The notes under the pieces: generated by a model | The model's database searches: none | What the model saw: the letters and a program-made list of their open reading frames with translations, nothing else | What the model was told of the DNA's origin: nothing | Source of the DNA: Hyphomicrobiales bacterium | GTDB lineage: Bacteria; Pseudomonadota; Alphaproteobacteria; Rhizobiales; Xanthobacteraceae | DNA: 30,588 bases | Direction: 5' to 3' | Assembly: GCA_023266695.1 (NCBI GenBank) | Contig: JAHFPO010000006.1 | Coordinates: forward strand, 1 to 30,588 | Shown: positions 23,295 through 30,588 of the stretch, one piece after another | How positions within the stretch are numbered: position 1 is the first letter of the stretch | Layout of the letters: every line of letters starts with the position of its first letter | Program-made: the position numbers and the translations under genes

Positions 23295-24680
23295 TCACTG
23301 AGCGAGCGCGGCAAGGATTCGCGCCCAGCTACGCGTGCCCTTGTGAAAGGACGCGAGATCGTATTTCTCGTTCGGCGAATGGATGCGATCGTCGTCGAGT
23401 CCGAAGCCTACGAGCAGCGAGTCCATTCCCAGATCGCGTTTGAAGGCGCCGACGATCGGGATCGAACCGCCCGAACCCTTGAGCACGGCTGGACGGCCCC
23501 ATTCCGCCTCGAGCGCCGCACGGACCATGGCAAGATACGGCGATGCGAGCGGCAGCCGCAATGCGGCGCTCGCGCCGTGGGACAGAAACTCGGCGCTGCA
23601 GTCGGCGGGGAGCCGCGCTCGCACGAAGGCGCGGAAGGCGTCCCGTATGATGGTCGGATCCTGGTCGCCGACCAGACGGAATGAAACCTTGGCCGAGGCC
23701 CTGGCCGGGATCACCGTCTTCGATCCCTCACCCGTATAACCACCGATGATCCCGTTTACGTCGCAAGTCGGCCGCGCCCAAATCTGCTCGAGGACGTGTT
23801 TCCCTCTTTCTCCCGCCGCGACCTTGAGGCCGAGCCCGCCGAGAAATTTCACTTCGTCGAATGCGAGTTTCATCCATTGAGCACCGATCTCGGCGTCGAG
23901 TTCTCCGACGCCATCATAGAACCCCGGGATCGCAATCCGTCCGTCAGCATCGTGGATGTCGGCGAGGATGCGCGCGAGAACGCGGATCGGGTTGATGGCG
24001 GGACCGCCGAACAACCCTGAATGAAGATCGCGATCGGCACCACTGACGACCACTTCCTCCATCACCAAACCGCGCAACATGGTCGTCACGGCCGGGGTCG
24101 CCGCATCCCACATGTCGGTATCACAGACGAACGCGAGATCGGCCTTCAACTCGTCCCTGTGGGCATCGAGGAAGGGCTTGAGCGAAGGGCTGCCGGTCTC
24201 CTCTTCTCCTTCGAACAGCATCGTCACCGGAAGCGGCAGTTTGCCCTCGACCGCGACGAAGGCGCGGCAAGCTTCCATGAATGTCATCAGCTGGCCTTTG
24301 TCGTCCGCGGCACCGCGGGCGACGATCCGCCGTTTGCCGCCGGGCACCGGTACGAGACGCGGCTCGAATGGCGGCGCCTCCCACAACTCGAGCGGATCGG
24401 GTGGTTGCACGTCGTAATGACCGTAGAATAGGACGTGCGGCCTGCCGGCGTACGGACGATGAGTATGTGCAACGACCATCGGATGGCCGGTCGTAGCATG
24501 GACTCTCGATTCGAAGCCGAGAGTGTTCAGTTCGACCGAGAGCCAATCAGCGGCCGCGCGGCAATCTTTGCGAAACGCAGGATCGGTCGAGATGCTCGGG
24601 ATGCGCAGGAACGTGAACAGTCGAGCAAGGCTGTTGTCGAGATCACGATCGATCGCAGCGAGTACGTCGTCGAGCGTCAT
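23295..24680 (-). CDS. M20 family metallopeptidase (dipeptidase)
   Basis: The 461-aa enzyme is a zinc peptidase of the M20 (ArgE/DapE/carnosinase-like) family. Metal and catalytic sites are visible: YGHYDVQPPDP with His88 and Asp90, ARGAADDKGQ with Asp126/Asp127 (bridging), FEGEEETGS with Glu159/Glu160, CDTDMWD around 186-192, and RIHSPNEKYD with His434. The dimerisation domain holds DLHSGLFGGPAINP. The start at 24680 follows GGAGGAAGC and gives the usual family length. No signal peptide. Probably hydrolyses dipeptides in the cytoplasm; exact specificity unknown. Confidence 0.92.
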   Translation of the reverse strand: MTLDDVLAAIDRDLDNSLARLFTFLRIPSISTDPAFRKDCRAAADWLSVELNTLGFESRVHATTGHPMVVAHTHRPYAGRPHVLFYGHYDVQPPDPLELWEAPPFEPRLVPVPGGKRRIVARGAADDKGQLMTFMEACRAFVAVEGKLPLPVTMLFEGEEETGSPSLKPFLDAHRDELKADLAFVCDTDMWDAATPAVTTMLRGLVMEEVVVSGADRDLHSGLFGGPAINPIRVLARILADIHDADGRIAIPGFYDGVGELDAEIGAQWMKLAFDEVKFLGGLGLKVAAGERGKHVLEQIWARPTCDVNGIIGGYTGEGSKTVIPARASAKVSFRLVGDQDPTIIRDAFRAFVRARLPADCSAEFLSHGASAALRLPLASPYLAMVRAALEAEWGRPAVLKGSGGSIPIVGAFKRDLGMDSLLVGFGLDDDRIHSPNEKYDLASFHKGTRSWARILAALAQ

Positions 24681-24974
24681 GCTTCCTCCGCGTCGAGCGG
24701 AGGCTAGCAATCTCATTCCGTTGCGACTAGCCCGATGGGTCGGTCGTCCGACCTCGGCATAAGAAGGGGTTCGTGCATGATTCCAACGTCGGGATTACCT
24801 GCGCCGACAATAGTAATTACGGCCGTGATAGCGAGCAACATCCGCCTGAGCTGCGGCAATGAGCGTATTTCCGGTTGTCGAGTCGTGGAAAGAATCGAGC
24901 TTGCAAAGCTTGTGCTGGCGGATGACGATTGCGCATAATTGGCATTCTGAATGGCTTCTGCGAACGAGGGCCCC
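24681..24974. other. Intergenic region between dipeptidase and DUF2267-like genes
   Basis: There is no supported gene in these 294 bp. A short hairpin GGTCGG-TCGT-CCGACC (24738-24753) lies about 60 bp upstream of the dipeptidase start. Short frames here on both strands lack ribosome sites. Confidence 0.4.
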
Positions 24975-25358
24975 ATGGCGGCGGTGGATGAACTGGTCGA
25001 GCATATCGTCGGCACCGTGGGCATCGACCGCGATGTCGCCGAGAAGGCGGTCGGTATCATCCTCGACTTTCTCATCAAGGAAGCGCCCGAAGACGCGGTG
25101 AATAAACTGCTCGACGCCTTCCCAGGCGCGCGCGAAGCTGCCGCGGCTCAGGCGGGTGGTGGAGAGGACGGCGGGGGCTTGTTCGGCGCCATGGGTGGCC
25201 TCATGGGCGCCGCAACCCGGCTCATGGCCGTGGGCATGAGCATGTCGCAAGTGCAGGCAGTGACCCGGGAGGTCGTAGCCTACGCCCGTACGAAGGTGGG
25301 CGAGGATGTGGTCGGGCAGCTCGTGGGAGCCATTCCCGGGCTCGCTCAGATCGCGTGA
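24975..25358 (+). CDS. DUF2267-like small helical protein
   Basis: Starting at 24975 the product is 127 aa. Residues 1-50 (VDELVEHIVGTVGIDRDVAE, then AVGIILDFLIKEAPEDAVNK) form a helical domain resembling DUF2267. A Gly/Ala-rich segment follows (60-85), then a second helical stretch, QVQAVTREVVAYARTKVGED. The start is chosen because GAGGG lies just upstream; an ATG at 24951 is also in frame but lacks a ribosome site. Function unknown. It is followed 70 bp later by the DUF4332 gene on the same strand. Confidence 0.62.
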   Translation: MAAVDELVEHIVGTVGIDRDVAEKAVGIILDFLIKEAPEDAVNKLLDAFPGAREAAAAQAGGGEDGGGLFGAMGGLMGAATRLMAVGMSMSQVQAVTREVVAYARTKVGEDVVGQLVGAIPGLAQIA

Positions 25359-25428
25359 CGGATTCGATGGGGCGAAGCAGCCGATGCTTCGCCGCTCGTA
25401 GAAAACAGGAATACTGGGGAGTGTGTTC

Positions 25429-25836
25429 ATGTCCTACCCGATCACCGATATCGAAGGTATTGGTCCTTCGATCGCCGAAAGACTCAAGGCGGCGCGCATC
25501 CGGACCACGAGCCGCTTGCTCGAGGCCGCGAAGAATCCGAGGGGTCGCAAGGCTCTCGCCGACAAGACGGGGGTCGAATGCTCCCGGATTCTCAAATGGG
25601 CGAACATGGCCGACATGATGCGGATCAAAGGAATCGGAGAAGAATATTCCGAATTGCTCGAAGCCGCAGGGGTCGATACGGTGAGGGAACTCAAACACCG
25701 GAACCCGGCGAACCTCGCCAAAGCGATGACTGAGGCGAATACGCGACGCAAGCTGGTACGGCTGTTGCCGAGCGAGAAGGCGATTACCAAATGGATCTCG
25801 CAGGCGAAGTCGTTAACGATGAAAATCACCTATTGA
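25429..25836 (+). CDS. DUF4332 domain-containing protein
   Basis: The 135-aa product (start MSYPITDIEGIGPSIAERLK) matches DUF4332, which consists of paired helix-hairpin-helix-like motifs. One is at IEGIGPSIAERLKAARI (8-24) and the second at IKGIGEEYSELLEAAGVDTV (67-86). Such motifs usually bind DNA non-specifically or mediate protein contacts; the cellular role is not known. GGGGAG before the ATG at 25429 decides the start. It stands before the folate operon but is probably a separate unit. Confidence 0.87.
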   Translation: MSYPITDIEGIGPSIAERLKAARIRTTSRLLEAAKNPRGRKALADKTGVECSRILKWANMADMMRIKGIGEEYSELLEAAGVDTVRELKHRNPANLAKAMTEANTRRKLVRLLPSEKAITKWISQAKSLTMKITY

Positions 25837-25936
25837 GACTTGGCCGTCATATTCGCTCCGTCATGCCGTCTTCCGCGGGTCTCGCTTGCCTTTTCTCCCC
25901 ACGCGATTGATAACACCCGGGCGGTGAACCCTCGCT

Positions 25937-26776
25937 ATGCTGGATTTATCTCCTACCCGCTCGCTCGACGCGCGGGGCCTCAAGCTGCCGATCGGCCCTC
26001 GCACGCTGGTGATGGGCATCCTCAACGTCACGCCGGATTCCTTTTTCGACGGCGGCTTGTTCCATACGCCCGACGAGGCGGTGACGGCAGGCTTGCAACT
26101 CGTCGCGGAGGGGGCGGATATCATCGATGTCGGGGGAGAATCGACCCGACCCGGCCATACTCCCGTCGAAGCGGAGGAAGAGATCGAGCGGACGAGTCCC
26201 GTCGTCGAAAAGCTCGCCGCCGGGACCTCGGTACCGATCTCGATCGATACCTACAAGGCGCGCGTTGCCAAACGCGCGCTCGCTTTGGGTGCGCATATCG
26301 TCAACGACGTGTGGGGACTTGCCCGCGACCAGGACATGGCGGCGGTCGTCGCCGCCCATGATGCTGCGGTGGTGATCATGCACAACCGCGAAACCGTGAA
26401 CCCAGAGCTCGATATTCTCGCCGACATCCGCGATTTTTTCTCGCGTGCTCTCGAGCGTGCGGCGGCGGCGGGCATTCACACGGATCGCATCGTGCTCGAT
26501 CCCGGTATCGGATTCGGCAAGACGTTCGAACAAAATCTCGCGGTCCTCTCCCGCCTCGGCGAACTTGCCGAATTCAATTTTCCGCTTCTCATTGGCGCCT
26601 CCCGCAAGTCCTTCATCGGGCGCCTCGTACCGAGCGAACCGCGCGAGAGACTGCCGGGTACGATCGCCGCGAATGTCATCGGCGCATTGGCCGGGGCCGC
26701 AATCGTGCGTGTTCATGATGTCGCGGCGCACGTGCAGGCGTTGCGCATCGTCGACGCGATCCGGAGAGTGGACTGA
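25937..26776 (+). CDS. folP: Dihydropteroate synthase
   Basis: The 279-aa FolP condenses p-aminobenzoate with dihydropterin pyrophosphate to dihydropteroate and is the sulfonamide target. Motifs in order are GILNVTPDSFFDGG (33-46), DIIDVGGESTRPG (60-72), PISIDTYKA (95-103), IVNDVWG (116-122), VIMHNRE, DPGIGFGKTFEQNLAVL and GASRKSFIG. Length and motifs are standard. It starts the tight folP-folB-folK run; its stop codon overlaps the folB ATG by one base (TGATG). Confidence 0.97.
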   Translation: MLDLSPTRSLDARGLKLPIGPRTLVMGILNVTPDSFFDGGLFHTPDEAVTAGLQLVAEGADIIDVGGESTRPGHTPVEAEEEIERTSPVVEKLAAGTSVPISIDTYKARVAKRALALGAHIVNDVWGLARDQDMAAVVAAHDAAVVIMHNRETVNPELDILADIRDFFSRALERAAAAGIHTDRIVLDPGIGFGKTFEQNLAVLSRLGELAEFNFPLLIGASRKSFIGRLVPSEPRERLPGTIAANVIGALAGAAIVRVHDVAAHVQALRIVDAIRRVD

Positions 26777-27144
26777 TGAAAGGCGAGATCGAGGTCGCGG
26801 GGCTCGTTCTATTCGCCCGCCATGGAGTCAACGAAGCCGAAGAGAAGCTCGGCCAACGTTTCTTCCTCGATCTCGTGCTTGAACTCGACGTCGCGGAATC
26901 CGTACGAAGCGACAAGCTCGCCGACACGGTGGATTACGGCGAGGTCGTTGCCATTGCCGAAGCCGCCTTCCGGGCACGGCGTTTCTATCTCATCGAAGCG
27001 GTCGCGGCCCATGTCGCGAACTCGCTCCTCGCCCACTTTCCGCGCGCGACCTCCGTGCGCGTCACCGTGCGCAAACCATCCGCACCGGTGCCGGCCGTGA
27101 TCGATCATGTCGCCGCGACGGTCACGCGGCGACGCGATGGCTGA
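26776..27144 (+). CDS. folB: Dihydroneopterin aldolase
   Basis: The 122-aa FolB cleaves dihydroneopterin to 6-hydroxymethyl-dihydropterin and glycolaldehyde in folate synthesis. Motifs are LVLFARHGVNEAEEKLGQRF (11-30, substrate-binding Glu), DTVDYGEV (50-57), LIEAVAAHVA and VRKPSAPVPA (catalytic Lys in RKP). It begins in the folP stop and overlaps the folK start by eight bases, a typical coupled folate operon. Confidence 0.95.
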   Translation: MKGEIEVAGLVLFARHGVNEAEEKLGQRFFLDLVLELDVAESVRSDKLADTVDYGEVVAIAEAAFRARRFYLIEAVAAHVANSLLAHFPRATSVRVTVRKPSAPVPAVIDHVAATVTRRRDG

Positions 27145-27643
27145 GGTATTCATCGCCCTCGGCGCCAATCTCGGAGACCGTGCCGCGAATCTGGAACGCG
27201 CGCGTACTTTGCTCGGCCGCGGCGTGCTCAGGCCCGCCGCCGTCTCCTCGCTTTACGATACCGAGCCGTGGGGACCGATTCCGCAGGGCCACTATCTCAA
27301 TCAGGTCGTGCGCGGCGAGACTGCGTTCGGGCCGAGAGAATTGCTCGCAAAGTTGCTCGCGATCGAGGAAACGCTCGGCCGCGATCGCGCGCGCGAACAA
27401 CGGTACGCCGCGAGAACGATCGACCTCGATATCTTGCTCTATGACGACATCGAACTGGTGGAGCCCGGTCTGGAGATTCCGCATCCGCGTCTATTGGAAC
27501 GCGCTTTCGTGCTTGTCCCGCTTCACGAGATCGCTCCAAATCTGGTCGTGAGGGGAATTGCAATCCGCGACGCCCTCGCCCGTCTCGACGCGATGGGCGT
27601 CGTCCGCCTCGCGGGGCCGGACGCGACCCGCTCTCGTTCCTGA
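27137..27643 (+). CDS. folK: 2-amino-4-hydroxy-6-hydroxymethyldihydropteridine diphosphokinase
   Basis: The 168-aa FolK (HPPK) transfers pyrophosphate from ATP to hydroxymethyl-dihydropterin, giving the FolP substrate. It has FIALGANLGDRAANL (4-18), SLYDTEPWG, RYAARTIDLDILLYDD with the paired Mg-binding Asp residues, and PHPRLLERAFVLVPLHEIAP. The ATG at 27137 lies inside the folB end and gives the usual N-terminus; an earlier in-frame ATG at 27107 would add ten unconserved residues. Confidence 0.96.
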   Translation: MAEVFIALGANLGDRAANLERARTLLGRGVLRPAAVSSLYDTEPWGPIPQGHYLNQVVRGETAFGPRELLAKLLAIEETLGRDRAREQRYAARTIDLDILLYDDIELVEPGLEIPHPRLLERAFVLVPLHEIAPNLVVRGIAIRDALARLDAMGVVRLAGPDATRSRS

Positions 27644-27711
27644 CCCATTGGCGCGAAAGAACTGCCGTGGCATGGTCTGCAGCGGTTGCGACCCTTGGAT
27701 GCTTCCGAACC

Positions 27712-29591
27712 ATGGCCGATCTCGCTCTCATTTCCGAGTTTCCGCGCGCACGGCGCGAGGATTGGCTCGCTTTGGTCGAAAGAGTGCTCAAAGGCGCTTC
27801 GTTCGACCAACGTCTCGTCTCGACGAGCTACGATGGTCTCGATATCGAGCCGCTCTATGAGCGGGCGGCGGATGCGAGGCCGATTGCGGCCCGCATAGCC
27901 GGCGCGCCATGGAAAATCGTCCAGCGCGTCGATCATCCCGATCCGATGGCGGCCAATGCCGAAGCGCTGCACGATCTGGAGAACGGCGCGACCGGACTGA
28001 CCCTACTCTTCGCCGGAGCTCCATCGGCAAATGGTTATGGCCTTTTGGATATGGCTCCTCGGACTCTCGACCGCGCGCTCGCCGGCGTGTCCCTCGATGC
28101 GATCCATCTCCGCCTCGAGGCTGGCGCGCGGGATCTCGAAGCCGCGAAAACATTTATGGCGCTCGCCGGACAGCGCAAGGTGACGCTTGCAAAACTCGAT
28201 GCCGCGCTCGGACTCGATCCGATCGGTACGCTCGCTCAGAGCGGCGTGCTTGTGGAATCGCCCGCGGCCACGTTGCAACGACGCGCGATTTTCGCCGCCG
28301 ACCTTTCCCGTCGGGATTATCGCGGACCCGCTTTCATCGCCGACGGCCGGCCGGTGCACGAAGCGGGCGGCAGCGAGGTGCAGGAGCTCGCATTCGCCCT
28401 TGCGTGCGCGGTCGCTTATTTGCGCGCGCTCGAGAGGGCGGGCCTTGCCGTGGACGCGGCTTGCCGTCAGATCGGATGCCTGCTTGCGGCCGACGCCGAC
28501 CAGTTCCTCACCCTGGTGAAATTCCGAGCAGTGCGCAAGCTGTGGGCGCGGGTCGAGGAAGCGGCCGGGCTCGATCTCGTCCCCATGCGGCTCCATGCCG
28601 AGACCGCCTGGCGCATGACTACGAGGCGAGATCCCCATGTGAACTGGCTGCGCACGACGATCGCTGCTTTTGCTGCCGGTCTCGGTGGCGCGGACAGCGT
28701 GACCGTGCTGCCCTATACCGCCGCGCTCGGCCTGCCTGATCGCTTTGCACGGCGGATCGCGCGCAACACCCAGCTCATTCTGATCGAGGAAGCAAACCTC
28801 CATCGCGTCGCCGATCCGGGCGCGGGATCTGGAGCGATCGAAAATCTGACGGAGAAGCTGTGCGCCGCCGCCTGGAAATTGTTCCAGGAGATCGAGGCCG
28901 CGGGCGGTGTGGTGGCCGCGCTCGAAAAGGGCCTGATCCAGAAAAAGATCGCCGTCGTGCGCAGGAAACGCGAACCCGCGGTCGCGACCCGCAACGACGC
29001 GCTCACGGGCACGAGCGAATTTCCGGAAATCCACGAGACGCCGGTCACCGTGCTCGACGTGCCAAGGCCGAGCGCGCCGAAGCTCAAGGCCGCCCTGCGT
29101 ATCGATTTGTTGCCGCGCATTCGCCTTTCCGAGCCGTTCGAGCGCCTGCGTGATGCCGCCGATGGGGCCGCTGCAAAAGGGAAACGTCGTGTGATCTTCC
29201 TCGCCAATCTCGGGCCGATATCCGCCTTCGGCGAGCGGGCGGCCTTTGCCAAGAACCTGTTCGAGGCGGGCGGGATCGCGGCGGCGCCCAACGATGGGTT
29301 CCCGGACCTCAAGGACATGGTGGCGGCGTTCCGCGCCGCCAAGGCCAAGCTCGTCTGTCTCGCCTCCTCCGACGAGGTCTATGGGCGTGAAGCCCTGACG
29401 GCCACCCGGGCGCTGAAGAAGGCTGGAGCGGCACGGATTTATCTTGCCGGTGAGCCCGGCAAACAGGCGGCGGCGTGGCGCCAAGCGGGCATTGATGAAT
29501 TCGTTTACGCCGGCTGTGATGGACTCGCCGCCTTGCGCCGGGCCCATGCTACACTCGGGCTGAAACCAGCCTCGAAGGCGAGAGCGCGGCG

Positions 29592-29595
<4 letters not shown>
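27712..29595 (+). CDS. mutA: Methylmalonyl-CoA mutase small subunit (MutA/beta)
   Basis: The 627-aa product is the non-catalytic small subunit. N-terminal mutase barrel residues 1-420 include VLKGASFDQRLVSTSYDGLDIEPLY and KLWARVEEAAG. The C-terminal domain (470-627) is folded like the B12-binding domain, but at NLGPISAFGERAAFAKNLFEAGG it lacks the DxHxxG cobalamin motif, as expected for this subunit. The pair isomerises (R)-methylmalonyl-CoA and succinyl-CoA. The ATG at 27712 is chosen by family length; no clear ribosome site is seen. It overlaps mutB by ATGA. Confidence 0.94.

Positions 29596-30588
<993 letters not shown>

Noticed and set aside
24738..24753. Hairpin GGTCGG-TCGT-CCGACC as a terminator
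   Set aside because: No T-run on either strand, and it lies upstream rather than downstream of the nearest gene.
28003..29547. 514-codon open frame on the minus strand
   Set aside because: Antisense to mutA; composition of a shadow frame.

Overview
The window is chromosomal DNA of an alphaproteobacterium, most likely of the Hyphomicrobiales (Rhizobiales). By eye it is GC-rich, with strongly G/C-ending codons. It carries lineage-typical families: a MucR/Ros regulator, a DivJ-like kinase, DUF1491, DUF2336, DUF5330, DUF6456 with a DnaA-domain-IV protein, and a separate mutA/mutB pair. It also has an intergenic palindrome of the kind seen widely in Bradyrhizobium/Rhodopseudomonas-like genomes. 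No rRNA, tRNA, CRISPR array, insertion sequence or prophage was seen.

Layout. (1) 1-2400, minus strand: an accessory unit read tcmP, then a DUF5131 three-Cys-motif protein, then a partial Mrr-type restriction endonuclease. Its composition is more AT-rich at both ends. Directly upstream of tcmP is a perfect alphaproteobacterial LexA-type box (GTTC-N7-GTTC), which suggests an SOS-controlled DNA repair or defence unit. (2) 2498-8506: envelope and hypothetical genes, namely a bifunctional class A penicillin-binding protein, a split DUF1214/DUF1254 pair, a 72-aa protein with a lipoprotein, DUF2336 and DUF1491. (3) 8530-11221, minus: a DivJ-like PAS histidine kinase translationally coupled to a membrane-anchored peptidoglycan-binding protein. 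(4) 11559-15746: DUF5330, SufE, the DnaA-C/DUF6456 operon with a divergent small basic protein, MucR and MsrB. (5) 15718-19600: an oligopeptidase B, then a convergent minus-strand cluster holding an MvdD-like ATP-grasp peptide ligase and a 96-aa Tat-signal protein that may be its substrate. A truncated gene tail and a long inverted repeat lie just upstream. (6) 19607-25836: a membrane protein, Fe superoxide dismutase, a nine-codon Cys-rich mini-ORF, a GT39-type glycosyltransferase, a repetitive palindrome, an M20 dipeptidase, a DUF2267-like protein and DUF4332. (7) 25937-30588: a tightly packed run of folP-folB-folK (folate biosynthesis) and mutA-mutB (methylmalonyl-CoA mutase); mutB runs off the right edge.

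The two best candidates for a poorly described system are the LexA-box-controlled TcmP/DUF5131/Mrr unit and the ATP-grasp plus Tat-precursor pair, which could be a graspetide-like RiPP whose substrate carries a Tat export signal. Both functional readings are inferences from motifs and gene order.
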